Part shown: positions 16,818 to 25,269 of the stretch, in pieces
Layout of the letters: each line of letters starts with the position of its first letter
Numbering within the stretch: the first letter of the stretch is position 1
Assembly (NCBI RefSeq): GCF_007859315.1
Contig: NZ_VOHA01000017.1
Coordinates: 1 to 64,000 of the forward strand
Direction: 5' to 3'
Length of the DNA stretch: 64,000 nt
From: Reyranella sp. CPCC 100927
GTDB taxonomy: Bacteria > Pseudomonadota > Alphaproteobacteria > Reyranellales > Reyranellaceae
Translations under genes and position numbers: made by a program
Notes under the pieces: model-generated
The model's input: only the letters and a program-made list of their open reading frames with translations
Database searches by the model: none
What the model was told of the DNA's origin: nothing

Positions 16818-17876
16818 TCAGAACGGACAGGGCACGTAGACAAGATCGTTTTCCGAGCGGGCCATGTCGATCAGCCGAGCCCGGGTGAAGGTGCCGTTGT
16901 TGTGGTGCCAGAGGCTGGCGACCTCATCAACTGCCCGCTCGTTCACACGGCTGCGCCCCAGGCTCACACAAACATGGGCTGGTGGGTTGCCGCGCACGAA
17001 CACGAGATCACCCGGTTGCGGGATGAGCCCGTGCCCAAGGCTTACCGGAACGGCGGAGTCATACTTGGTGAGGAGCCGGTCGACCTTCTTGACATGGTGG
17101 AGATGGGCCTCGACGCCCCTCAGCCACTGCTGGTCCGGCCAATTCTCACGGGGTGCATGGTGAAATTTGAGCAACACGCTGTCCAGTCTCTTTCTGACAT
17201 TGGCCTCGGCGACTCCATAGGCGGCGTGAAGCTGGCCTTGGGTGAGCAGCCCGGCCGCGACCGCGGTCACGAGGACGGCATCGCGACAGTTGAGGGCGGT
17301 TGTGCCGGCGGGCCGAATGCCACCATCACGTACCCAGCGGTCGAAAGCATTGATATCGGTATGTTGCGCGGTGTCCCCGTGCACATGCCGATAAGGCAGA
17401 ATCGAGTCGGGTGTGCGTTGAATCCAGCGCCACTGACCGAGCAGCGACTTGGCGGTGCGGGCGAGGATCGCGCCACGTTGCATTGTTCTCGACGTCCGCA
17501 TGTCCACTATTCGACGGCGGGCCGCCACGATGTACGCTGGTATGGGTTCGGGAAGCGCGGCAACGAAAGGGACGGCCGCCGCAGAGGCCGCAGCAGCCGC
17601 TGCTGTCGCAGCCGGAACAGCCGGTGGTCGAAAACGTGTGTTGTCCGCCAACTCCATAATGAACATGGTGCTGATTTGGGCGGGGACGTCACCATCGTTA
17701 CAGTTGGCAAGCGACAAGGCCATGCCCAAATCGTCGATCTCCGCACCGGCGGCCTCGAAGATGTTGGCGACCTGCGCAAACGCTTTGAGATATTTTTTCA
17801 GGTACTCGATGTTGCCTGTGAGCACGTCTCTCCGTGTGTCCCACAGTGCACCCACACGCCCCGCAGTCCATGGCAT
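16818..17876 (-). CDS. Uncharacterised protein with a possible NlpC/P60-like cysteine hydrolase domain
   Basis: 352 residues from ATG 17876 (ATG 17894 also possible). The N-terminal third is helical (IEYLKKYLKAFAQVANIFEA), followed by an Ala-rich linker and a short hydrophobic stretch. The C-terminal 170 residues contain TTALNCRDAV, then IPQPGDLVFVRG and PAHVCVSLG. A Cys starting a helix, then a GDL strand and a His in a strand, is the order expected for NlpC/P60 and related papain-like amidases. That assignment is inference from pattern. No signal peptide is seen. Neighbours give no function. Confidence 0.6.
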   Translation of the reverse strand: MPWTAGRVGALWDTRRDVLTGNIEYLKKYLKAFAQVANIFEAAGAEIDDLGMALSLANCNDGDVPAQISTMFIMELADNTRFRPPAVPAATAAAAAASAAAVPFVAALPEPIPAYIVAARRRIVDMRTSRTMQRGAILARTAKSLLGQWRWIQRTPDSILPYRHVHGDTAQHTDINAFDRWVRDGGIRPAGTTALNCRDAVLVTAVAAGLLTQGQLHAAYGVAEANVRKRLDSVLLKFHHAPRENWPDQQWLRGVEAHLHHVKKVDRLLTKYDSAVPVSLGHGLIPQPGDLVFVRGNPPAHVCVSLGRSRVNERAVDEVASLWHHNNGTFTRARLIDMARSENDLVYVPCPF

Positions 17877-18274
17877 GATAGCCCCCGCGTGCATCGTCGA
17901 CGTCGATGACACCACGACAATCGTTGGCGTCCGCCCCGCAGGGTACACTCGGCATTGGCGCCGGACAGGATGAGAAGCCTCCGGAACCGAACCCTTCTCC
18001 GCATACAACGCACGCGACAAGGCGGGCAGAGGTTGCGTTGTCGATCGTTGGTGGACCTTCAATCCAGTACGGGCATACGTCGGCAATCGAACGCGGTCGT
18101 GAAATCCGGAAGTTCGTTGGCCGCTGATTTCGATTCCATCGACAAGGCAATCGGCCTTGCTGCGGAACGCATCGAGGTGGCGGAGGAGCGCGCAGAGTCG
18201 CCGACATACGGCGGATAAATAACCAGGTTCGGGCGCGTTTTATGGGATGGCGGGCAATACTGATCGTTGGGCGC

Positions 18275-18448
18275 TCAGAACACGGCCTGGCCGATCGCCA
18301 GCGCGATGATCACCACGGCGATGGCGATCACCAGGAACAGCACGAAGAGGAACTTCGCGATCCGGCCGGCGACCTCGGAGATGCCCGTGAAGCCCAGCGC
18401 GCCGGCGACGAGCGAGATGACGAACGCGATCAGTGCCCACTTGAGCAT
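18275..18448 (-). CDS. DUF1328 (YtjA-like) small membrane protein
   Basis: 57 residues, nearly all in two hydrophobic helices: [20 protein letters not shown] and [19 protein letters not shown]. The spacing and the [14 protein letters not shown] loop match the DUF1328 family of short inner-membrane proteins found widely in proteobacteria. Role unknown. Start ATG 18448 fits the family's N-terminus. Confidence 0.88.
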   Translation of the reverse strand: MLKWALIAFVISLVAGALGFTGISEVAGRIAKFLFVLFLVIAIAVVIIALAIGQAVF

Positions 18449-18530
18449 GCTTTGCCCCGATGAATGTCTGCGGTCTGTGAACGTCGTCGCGCGCAGACGG
18501 TTCCACGGGCCAGAAGCCGCTTTCAGGCCG

Positions 18531-19022
18531 TCACGACACCAGCCGAACGATGTCATCCACGGTGACATGAACCGGCCGCCGCGTATCGATTTCGTGATCC
18601 GATGTCTCGCGCAGCAACGGCTCGACGACGGCAACGAGATCGGCGACCTTGGCCCGTTCCGCTGCGGTGTGACCGTAGCCGTCGGCCGATCGCGCGGCCA
18701 GCCGCTCCATCAGCGTATCGACGGGTGCTGAGAGAAGGATGACGACATCGATCAACGGCAGCAGTCGACCCATGTTCCCGGCGCAGCCGCTGATGAACAG
18801 CAGGCCCTCGCCCGGCGCCGACAACAGCGCACGCACGCGATCCTCGCGCCAGACCCAGTCCTTCCCGCGGCCCGGCGTCAGGTCATCCGAGGGATCCGCG
18901 TCGACCCACTCGGACCATTCCGGCGTGTCGAGATCGTGTGCGCGATAGCCGCGCGCGGCCAGCTCCCGGATCACCGCCGTCTTCCCGGTGCCGGACATGC
19001 CGGTGATCAGGACGCGCTTCAT
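18531..19022 (-). CDS. P-loop kinase-like ATPase (AAA_18 type)
   Basis: 163 residues. The Walker A motif GMSGTGKT begins at residue 8. The segment [18 protein letters not shown] with a downstream [14 protein letters not shown] and [10 protein letters not shown] resembles small nucleoside/shikimate-kinase-like proteins. [11 protein letters not shown] is in the LID position. No substrate motif is diagnostic, so phosphorylation of a small molecule is only a family-level guess. It faces the same way as the gene at 19070. Confidence 0.8.
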   Translation of the reverse strand: MKRVLITGMSGTGKTAVIRELAARGYRAHDLDTPEWSEWVDADPSDDLTPGRGKDWVWREDRVRALLSAPGEGLLFISGCAGNMGRLLPLIDVVILLSAPVDTLMERLAARSADGYGHTAAERAKVADLVAVVEPLLRETSDHEIDTRRPVHVTVDDIVRLVS

Positions 19023-19069
19023 GCACCCTCGTCGTCGCAGTGAGTACTGTCGTCCTCACGAAGGGTCGC

Positions 19070-19741
19070 CTACCAGTTCGACACCTTCGGAACGACGCCG
19101 ATCTTGTCCGGCAGCAGGCTCGCCGGCACGGTCGCGGCACCGAACATCCAGTAGTCGGCGGCACCCCGGGATTTCATCTCGACGAAGGCGGCATGGACGC
19201 AGTTGGTCTCCCGCGGCCCATCCTCCAGGTCCTCCTTACACAGCGTATAGAGACCGGGATAATAGGGATGCCACTCGTAACGGTCCATGAACCACACGCG
19301 CAGTGTTCCCGCCGTGAAGTTCACCTCGAAGTCGAGCCGATAGATCCCGCCCCAGGCCAGCCGCGCCTCCTCCATGGCATAGGCGCCCTGGTCGAGGAAG
19401 AAATTGCCGGCAAAAACGCCGGTCTTCATGCCTTTGGGGATGTTCTCGGCGATGGCGGTCAGGACGCCCTTGTCCTGGCGCAGAACCTTGGCGAGATAGT
19501 CGCTCTGATCCATGTCCCTGCCGGTCCCGCCGAGGTAGCGCTGCATGTGCAGGCGGGCACGCGCAAGGCCGGGGCCCACGAGTTTGCCGATCGCGGCGGT
19601 GGCGAAACTTGGATAGTCCAGCTTCTTGCAAAGCCATTCGAGGTCGGGGCGGCCAGGACTATTGGGGGCCTTCTGGATCTCGGCCCATTTGCCGCAGGGT
19701 TTGTGGTTATGCAGGGGACTGGGATGATATTCGACAAGCAT
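19070..19741 (-). CDS. Uncharacterised protein, 223 residues
   Basis: Soluble-looking protein with no recognised domain. The N-terminus MLVEYHPSPLHNHKPCGKW is rich in His and Pro. The middle has GMKTGVFAGNFFLDQGAYAM. The C-terminal part alternates aromatic beta-like segments (YRLDFEVNFTAGTLRVWFM, EWHPYYPGLYTL) and ends VEMKSRGAADYWMFGAATV. Single Cys residues at NCVHAAF and elsewhere show no metal-site spacing. Same strand as the P-loop gene downstream, 47 bases apart. Function cannot be assigned. Confidence 0.65.
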   Translation of the reverse strand: MLVEYHPSPLHNHKPCGKWAEIQKAPNSPGRPDLEWLCKKLDYPSFATAAIGKLVGPGLARARLHMQRYLGGTGRDMDQSDYLAKVLRQDKGVLTAIAENIPKGMKTGVFAGNFFLDQGAYAMEEARLAWGGIYRLDFEVNFTAGTLRVWFMDRYEWHPYYPGLYTLCKEDLEDGPRETNCVHAAFVEMKSRGAADYWMFGAATVPASLLPDKIGVVPKVSNW

Positions 19742-19870
19742 GGGTGCACCTCACCGGGAAGCCGATGCGGGCACCCGCGTGCCCTGTGCATTCCCGCCGT
19801 GAAGACACCTGGAAACTGCCGCTATTCCGTACCTGCGCTTCAAAGCGACAGGCAGAACACCGCCTGGCGA

Positions 19871-20872
19871 TCAGTCGCCAGACGTTGCGGCGGCGCGTAG
19901 TTCGGACGGCGTCATGCCATAGCGTCGACGAAAGGCGCGGTTGAAGTAGGACAGGTCCCCGAAGCCGATATCGAGCGCGATGGTGCTGATCTTCAGGCCG
20001 GCGCAGTCCGGCGCTGTCAGCAGACGGTGCGCACGCGCCAGGCGCTGCTCGACGACATACTCCGTGAACGTCGTCCCCTCGCGTTCGAACAGTCGCTGGA
20101 CCCACCGCGGCTTGACCCGATGCTGCGCGGCGATCGTCGTCACGGACAGGTCGGGTTGGTCGAGCCCGTTTGCGATGTCCTGCTTGATGGCGCACAGCCG
20201 CGCCGCCCGCGCACCCCCGCTCATGGCGATCCTGGCGGCATCCCGGGTCGCCCCGATGGCGAGTGCGATCAGGTCATGAATATGCGTGACCGCCTGCCGG
20301 CGCAGGTCAGGGGCCGCGAAGGTCCCGGCCGCCTCGAGGAGGCCGAAGTAGCCGGCCAGAAGCCGCAGCGCCGCGTTGTTTGCCGGAATCACCCGGCCGT
20401 AGGCGTCTTCGAGGTCGGCCACGAACGGCGCCAGCATGTGCACCGGCACGCGCAGCAGGTTGATGGAATTCTGATCGGGCCCACCGAAGAAGGCAGGTTC
20501 GCCCCCGGTCAGGATGACCGACTCGCCAAGCCCCAGCTCGAGCGTGCGGCCGCGGTGTCGAACCTCGTAACCGGCGGTGAACCCGAAGATCACGATGACA
20601 TCGTCGTGCTCGAGGAACTCACGGGAGCGGTGATAGATCGCGGCCGAGCGAGAGGCCGTATACAGGGCCAGGCCGGGCATCTGGCGCAGCGTGATGGCAG
20701 TATGAAAAGAGTCTCCCGCCAGCGGCTCGACCTGCACCTTCTGCAGATTTCGGCCGAGTATCTCGTGTACGGCCTCACGGCGCTCATGCGGCGCATAGTC
20801 CTCGGTTGAGAACCGGACCACGGTGCCGTCGCGGATCTTGGCGGCAGGCGCAACACGACTCGAAGTGCTCAT
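19871..20872 (-). CDS. AraC family transcriptional regulator
   Basis: 333 residues. The N-terminal 200 residues form an AraC-binding-like (FeaR-type) sensor domain. The C-terminal 100 residues carry two helix-turn-helix units: DLSVTTIAAQHRVKPRWVQRL and LKISTIALDIGFGDLSYFNR, ending with YGMTPSELR. The signature AxxxGFxDxSYFxRxFRRRYG is intact, so DNA binding is expected. The inducer is unknown. It is transcribed away from the gene cluster starting at 21249, and the 376-base gap between them holds leader copy A, so it is a candidate regulator of that cluster. Confidence 0.93.
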   Translation of the reverse strand: MSTSSRVAPAAKIRDGTVVRFSTEDYAPHERREAVHEILGRNLQKVQVEPLAGDSFHTAITLRQMPGLALYTASRSAAIYHRSREFLEHDDVIVIFGFTAGYEVRHRGRTLELGLGESVILTGGEPAFFGGPDQNSINLLRVPVHMLAPFVADLEDAYGRVIPANNAALRLLAGYFGLLEAAGTFAAPDLRRQAVTHIHDLIALAIGATRDAARIAMSGGARAARLCAIKQDIANGLDQPDLSVTTIAAQHRVKPRWVQRLFEREGTTFTEYVVEQRLARAHRLLTAPDCAGLKISTIALDIGFGDLSYFNRAFRRRYGMTPSELRAAATSGD

Positions 20873-21248
20873 GTCAAGCTCACCTCGATATTGCCTTCCG
20901 CCACCCAGATCTTATCAAACTTTGCCGCTCGACGAAAACACGCAGCGCGATGTTCTCGCGAAATCCTATTTGCACATTGCATCAAGATCATAGATGGCCG
21001 GCACAGAGCTGGCGGCCGCCTGCGCGAGGGGTAGCCGGCGCGCCATCATCAACACGCTAACGCAACCGACGGCGCGTTATTCCGCACCGACGATGGCGCT
21101 GCGCCAGTGGCCGTCCCAGTCCCACTCGATTGTCGCACCAAACCAAGCGCGGACACGCCGGGATCCCTAGAAATGGCGATCCAGCGTGGCCGACGAGACC
21201 GGCGAAGGGATCGGTTCGGCGCGCGAGACATCCGCCAGGGAACGATCG
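20873..21248. promoter_or_regulatory. Divergent intergenic region with leader copy A
   Basis: No protein-coding sequence supported. The left half (20880-21000) has lower GC than its surroundings and is a likely place for the promoter of the AraC gene. The right half contains the repeated leader described separately at 21117-21182, then an AGGGAA ribosome-binding site before ATG 21249. Confidence 0.5.
21117..21182 (+). promoter_or_regulatory. Duplicated leader element, copy A
   Basis: Hand alignment to 25167-25231 gives about three quarters identity over 65-66 bases, concentrated in blocks CAGTCCCACTC, ATTGTC, CCAAGCGCG, CCGGGATC and TGGCGATCC. Both copies keep a dyad GGATC-N12-GATCC, here 21161-21182. 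Both lie just upstream of a plus-strand gene (here 67 bases before ATG 21249). Reading frames through the two copies are not conserved, so it is not a coding duplication. Likely an operator, promoter or RNA leader shared by two transcription units. Confidence 0.65.
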
Positions 21249-21521
21249 ATGTCGGCAGGCGACGCAACAGGTTGGCTGGCTGCAGCGCTGACGCTGTTGA
21301 CCTTCTCGATGCAGTCGATGACCGCCCTGCGTCTCGTGGCGGTGGCCGCCAACATCTCGTTCATCGCCTACGCGCTGGTCACGTCACTGGCACCGGTGCT
21401 CGTCCTCCACCTTCTCCTGTTCCCCTGCAATCTCGTCCGTCTCGGCCAGCTGCTCGTCGCGCAAAGGAACCACGATCGCGCGGCGGCTTCGAAGCCCGAC
21501 AACAAGAGGAAGGCGACATGA
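21249..21521 (+). CDS. Small membrane protein opening the accessory cluster
   Basis: 90 residues from ATG 21249, with AGGGAA about 7 bases upstream. Three hydrophobic segments: WLAAALTLLTFSMQSM, LRLVAVAANISFIAYAL and LAPVLVLHLLLFPCNLV, then a basic tail. The pattern LRLVAVAANISFIAYAL-x-LAPVLVLH-x-LLFP-N resembles small inner-membrane proteins seen next to cyclic-nucleotide-binding proteins in other proteobacteria, but I cannot give a function. Its TGA overlaps the next ATG (ATGA), so translation is probably coupled. Confidence 0.75.
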   Translation: MSAGDATGWLAAALTLLTFSMQSMTALRLVAVAANISFIAYALVTSLAPVLVLHLLLFPCNLVRLGQLLVAQRNHDRAAASKPDNKRKAT

Positions 21522-22444
21522 TCATCTTCGGCGGCGTCGACGGCACCGGCGTCTGGAACAACGACGAGTACGCCAAGACCTTCGAGCACAGTTTCGTGCG
21601 AACGCTCTGGAGAAGCTGGAGCCTGGGGCCGCGCAACTACGAGCGCGGGCCGGTAACGTCCGACATGAAGCCGGCCGATTTCACCTACTACCTGGCCTGG
21701 CGCACCTACAGGCACGTGCTGTCTCACTGGCAGAACGACGGCGAGACCGCGGTGTTCCTGGCGGGCTACAGCCGCGGCGGCGCCGCCGTCATCGAAACCG
21801 CGAAATGGCTCAAGGCCAAGAACATCCCGGTCGAGTGCCTGGTTCTCTTCGACGCCGTGGACCGGACGAACCATGTGGGGTGGCCGTGGCAGGATACGCC
21901 GATCGCCGACACGGTCCGCAAGGTCATCTACGCGAAACGATCTCCGGCAGCGAGTTCGCGGGAGGTGACGATGGGCAACTGCGGCCTGCGGATGTGGGAT
22001 GGACGGCCCACGCCTTACATCGAGTTCTTTGCAACGCACGGCGGCCTCGGCGGCGTGCCCTGGCCGGAACCCAAGGCCGGGGGCTTCATCAACGAGGGGC
22101 CTCCGGATGGCATGACGCGCGTCACCGTCGCGATGGATCGCGCCGGTGCCAATGCCGTCCAGCAATGGAGCTTCGGCCTGATCATGGACGCGATCCATGA
22201 ATGCATGGAGCGGCTGAAAAAGCCGGGAGACCCGGCGACGCCGCCGCAGCCGGCTCCACGGCAGCCGGGTCCGCAGCCGAGGATCCACGTCGTTCAGCCC
22301 GGCGACTGGCTGTCGAAGATCGCGATCACCTACTACGGCGACATGAACAAGTGGCGGGTGATCTACGACCACCCGCAGAACCGACAGACCATCGGCCCCG
22401 ACTACAACCTGATCAAGCCGGGACAGAGACTCGTCATCCCCTGA
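21518..22444 (+). CDS. Alpha/beta hydrolase (DUF2235/Tle-like) with C-terminal LysM domain
   Basis: 308 residues. The first 220 contain an early GGVDGTGVWNND segment, the nucleophile elbow GYSRGGAAV and VLFDAVDRT, the order seen in DUF2235 and type VI lipase effectors. A Pro-rich linker leads to a LysM-type module of about 50 residues: HVVQPGDWLSKIAITYYG, then IKPGQRLVIP. LysM binds N-acetylglucosamine polymers or acts as a baseplate-type adaptor. Start ATG 21518 has AGAGGAAGG upstream. There is no signal peptide, so any export would need a specialised route. Enzyme class probable, target unknown. Confidence 0.8.
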   Translation: MIIFGGVDGTGVWNNDEYAKTFEHSFVRTLWRSWSLGPRNYERGPVTSDMKPADFTYYLAWRTYRHVLSHWQNDGETAVFLAGYSRGGAAVIETAKWLKAKNIPVECLVLFDAVDRTNHVGWPWQDTPIADTVRKVIYAKRSPAASSREVTMGNCGLRMWDGRPTPYIEFFATHGGLGGVPWPEPKAGGFINEGPPDGMTRVTVAMDRAGANAVQQWSFGLIMDAIHECMERLKKPGDPATPPQPAPRQPGPQPRIHVVQPGDWLSKIAITYYGDMNKWRVIYDHPQNRQTIGPDYNLIKPGQRLVIP

Positions 22445-22512
22445 GCGCGTCGCGGCGGATGATTCTCCCGAACCACAAACAAGCATTCCTTTAACAATGA
22501 GAGGCACACGTC

Positions 22513-24168
22513 ATGGATAAGCCGTCATGCATTTCCCGCGAACCGTTGGCGAAACTGGCCGAAAGCGGCAGCGCCGCGATCCTCAACTACAACCTGCCGC
22601 AATCGACCACCTATCAGGTGGTGAGCTATATCCGGCTCGACATCGATGAGACCCTGTTCAAGGCGGCCGAGCGCAAGGCACCGCCCGATAACTACTGGGA
22701 CCGGTTCGATCTGGAGCGCCAGAAGATCGACCTGACGCCGGAACGGGTCGAAAGCGTGCTCACCGGCAAGAGCTACATCGGCGTCACCGAAATCATGAAC
22801 GTCGGGTTGAACGCGACGGCGAAGGAACAGTCGCTGTCGTCCGGCCTGAAATTCAAGGCGGCGAATATTCCGGTCTCGACCAGGAGCGTCTCTTTCGCCA
22901 CGAGCTATCTCGCGCACCGGATTGCCGAGGGCGACCGGCCCGTCCTGCACCGCCGGCCGTCGGGCAAACAGGGATTGATCTTCCAGCCGCGGCCCAAGGC
23001 GCCGCGGCCCGCCATCTATCTGGTGCTGAAGATGCGCATGGCGAGCTATCTCGGCGACTACGGCGCCGGGCAGACCCTGAGCACCTTCAGCCTGCTGCCC
23101 GGCGAGAAGACCACGATCCAGATCCGCGATTTCCGCCATAACGAGACGACGCGGACCACCTCGCAGAGCGTGCTCGACAGCTACAGCGAAAGCGCGATGG
23201 AGGATCTGCAGACGACCATCGAGGAGACCAGCTCGACCACGGCCGAGTCCTCCGGCACCGCCACGGCGGGTGGCGGGTCGAGCGGCGGCATGGAGGTGGG
23301 CCTCGACCTCGGCATCATCAAGATCGGCGGCGGATTCGATTCGGAAAGCGCCGGCTCCAACACCTTGACCGAGGCGATGAGCGAGCAGGTGAACACGCTC
23401 AACAGCGCCGTCAGCCATCATGTCCAGACCGCCGACACCCAGCGCCAGATCGAGATCAACACCGACGTCAGTTCGACCGAGGTCAGTGAGAGTGAGAAGA
23501 CGGTCACCCGTACGCTGGAGAACATCAATCGCAGCCGGGTGCTAAACTTCGTCTTTCGTCAGCTCCTGCAGGAGTATTTCACGTTGACCTGGCTCGACGA
23601 GGTGTCCCTGCTCTACACCAACGGCTATGACACCAGCCGCAAGACCGGCACGCTGTCATCCATGGACAACCTGCTGAACGCCGTCCTGGCGAACGCCAAG
23701 GCGGTGGATCAGGTACGCAACGACATCTACGTGCATCTGTGCAACATCACCGACCACACCGGCACGCGCGTGGGCTTCATCGAGCAGGTCAGCGAGAAGC
23801 ACGCCAACTGCATCGACCCCAAGGCAGGCGACAAGCCGATCACCTATGTGAGAAAGCGGCGCGACCTCAAGCAGAGCTACAAGGACAAGACCGTCAACGG
23901 CATCATCCTCAACGTCACCCATCGCGTGTTGCGCACCCCCGCGCTGGTCGTCGACGCGCTGCTGGGACAGGGCGAAGCGCTGGACTGCTACAACCAGCAC
24001 CTGCAGGAAGCGGCTTTCGCGGGCGCCCACCTGGCCAACCGCAAGCTGGAACAGGCGCTCGCCGTGGTCGACGCCATCGTCGATCCGACCGAGAAGGCAC
24101 GCCTGTACAACCACGTCTTCGGGACGTGCTGCCCCACGCCGCAAGAAGAACCCGAGGCGGAGGCGTAG
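22513..24168 (+). CDS. Large Ser/Thr-rich protein of unknown function
   Basis: 551 residues, ATG 22513 with GAGAGG 8 bases upstream. The first 200 residues look mixed alpha/beta and end SYLGDYGAGQTLSTFSLLPG. Residues about 215-330 are extremely rich in Ser, Thr and Glu, with a Gly/Ser patch in the middle. After that comes a helical block with ENINRSRVLNFVFRQLLQEY. The C-terminal 120 residues contain NVTHRVLRTPALVVDALLGQGEALDCY. No transmembrane segment or signal peptide. I have the impression of a widespread but unnamed family and assign no function. It lies between a lipase-LysM protein and a papain-like protein in the same direction. Confidence 0.75.
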   Translation: MDKPSCISREPLAKLAESGSAAILNYNLPQSTTYQVVSYIRLDIDETLFKAAERKAPPDNYWDRFDLERQKIDLTPERVESVLTGKSYIGVTEIMNVGLNATAKEQSLSSGLKFKAANIPVSTRSVSFATSYLAHRIAEGDRPVLHRRPSGKQGLIFQPRPKAPRPAIYLVLKMRMASYLGDYGAGQTLSTFSLLPGEKTTIQIRDFRHNETTRTTSQSVLDSYSESAMEDLQTTIEETSSTTAESSGTATAGGGSSGGMEVGLDLGIIKIGGGFDSESAGSNTLTEAMSEQVNTLNSAVSHHVQTADTQRQIEINTDVSSTEVSESEKTVTRTLENINRSRVLNFVFRQLLQEYFTLTWLDEVSLLYTNGYDTSRKTGTLSSMDNLLNAVLANAKAVDQVRNDIYVHLCNITDHTGTRVGFIEQVSEKHANCIDPKAGDKPITYVRKRRDLKQSYKDKTVNGIILNVTHRVLRTPALVVDALLGQGEALDCYNQHLQEAAFAGAHLANRKLEQALAVVDAIVDPTEKARLYNHVFGTCCPTPQEEPEAEA

Positions 24169-24171
24169 GCC

Positions 24172-24948
24172 GTGCCCCTGCCCTTCTTCGTCAATCTGTG
24201 GGCCTGCAATCCCTGGATCGCCGAGCCCGAACGCGATGCCGCCCAGTCACAGCACGCGCTGGCCCCCGACATGCCGCCGATCACGGACGTGGTCGCGCCG
24301 GCGCCACAGGCGCCGCCCGCCGAGCCCGAGGCCGAGTTCACGTACAGCACCGAGGACTGGTACCGCAGCCTCAGCGAGACCTGGCCCGCGAAGACGGCGG
24401 TCATTGCCGCCGACCAGCACGTCGGCGGATCCATGGCGCAGGACGTCGCGGCCTTCGTCGGCAAGGAAGGCAAGCTGCAATGCTTCGACTACGCGGCGTA
24501 CCAGATGCACGTCGCCAACTTCCGGACCACGGGCCGGCCGTCGCGTGACGCGCGCAACTTCCAGGTCCTGATCGAGCACCGGCAGCCTGACGGCAGCCTG
24601 CTCGACGAGGTTCAGCTTCCCGAGACGATCGAGGCGGTGCAGTACCTCAAGGAGGTGCTGCAACAGGACATCCCGGTCCTGGTCGGCATCTGCCTCAAGT
24701 ACTATTCGCCGCGTCCCAACAATGTGGAGTCGACGCCTTTCGTCGAACCGACCAACCACTACGTCGTCATCGTCGGCATGGACACGGCCGACCACGGCGA
24801 GCCCTACTTCGAATACTACGACTACCGCTTTCGTCCCGGCAGCCCGGGCGGGCAGCGGTGCCGCCTCTACCTGAAGTCCACCATGAAGGTCGAATCGCTT
24901 GATGGTGGCGTGGTGCTGGCGGAGGTGCGCCGCACGATGGCGCGCTAG
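24172..24948 (+). CDS. Papain-like (C39-type) cysteine peptidase/amidase-like protein
   Basis: 258 residues from GTG 24172, 3 bases after the previous stop. After a Pro/Ala-rich N-terminus, the core has AADQHVGGSMAQDV, KLQCFDYAAYQMH with a candidate catalytic Cys, DIPVLVGICLKYY, TNHYVVIVGMD with a candidate His, and FEYYDYRFRPG with a candidate Asp. Cys, then a strand-embedded His followed by Asp, is the C39/papain-like triad order. Hydrolysis of a peptide or peptidoglycan bond is plausible. No signal peptide. Position right behind the Ser/Thr-rich protein suggests joint function. Confidence 0.65.
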   Translation: MPLPFFVNLWACNPWIAEPERDAAQSQHALAPDMPPITDVVAPAPQAPPAEPEAEFTYSTEDWYRSLSETWPAKTAVIAADQHVGGSMAQDVAAFVGKEGKLQCFDYAAYQMHVANFRTTGRPSRDARNFQVLIEHRQPDGSLLDEVQLPETIEAVQYLKEVLQQDIPVLVGICLKYYSPRPNNVESTPFVEPTNHYVVIVGMDTADHGEPYFEYYDYRFRPGSPGGQRCRLYLKSTMKVESLDGGVVLAEVRRTMAR

Positions 24949-24994
24949 GGCGCCATGCGGATGGATTGAACCCTGAAAACCCGCCGGATTTTTT

Positions 24995-25118
24995 GTCGTC
25001 CTGAGCGCAGCGAAGGACCCTGCGGTTGATCGTTCAAAGAACGCCGGCACGGATCATCACCAGAGCCGACAGCGTCGATGCCAGCACCGCAAGATCCTTC
25101 GCTGCGCTCAAGATGTCG
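24995..25118. repeat. Degenerate inverted repeat related to family A
   Basis: Arms CTGAGCGCAGCGAAGGA and TCCTTCGCTGCGCTCA pair around about 85 bases that include GTTGATCGTTCAAAGAACG. The arms differ from other family A members at GGGATC (here AGGACC / GATCC), so this is an older or separate variant. It separates the papain-like gene from the second leader. Confidence 0.7.
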
Positions 25119-25166
25119 GTGGCGGCCAATGCCTGATTGCACCGCCGCTGATCCCGCCAGCCGCTT

Positions 25167-25231
25167 CAGTCCCACTCAATTGTCACGTGAGGCCAAGCGC
25201 GAACACCCGGGATCACCGAGATTGGCGATCC
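25167..25231 (+). promoter_or_regulatory. Duplicated leader element, copy B
   Basis: Second copy of the element at 21117-21182, with the dyad GGATC-N12-GATCC at 25210-25231. It ends 38 bases before ATG 25270. Downstream, GGAGAGATCGATG resembles the GGGAACGATCGATG before the first cluster gene, so similarity extends to the translation start. One base is deleted relative to copy A (ACAC-CCGG). Confidence 0.65.
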
Positions 25232-25269
25232 GGTGCAACCGCACCGCCGAGCCTGTGAAGGAGAGATCG

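Larger units (their letters stand above)
24949..25269. other. Gap with a degenerate family A repeat and leader copy B
   Basis: No supported gene. It contains the inverted repeat at 24995-25118 and leader copy B at 25167-25231, both listed separately, then GAAGGAGAG before ATG 25270. Confidence 0.5.

Noticed and set aside
17955-18218. Short plus-strand frame ending AERIEVAEERAESPTYGG
   Set aside because: The last part looks helical, but most of the frame is basic shadow sequence with no ribosome-binding site.
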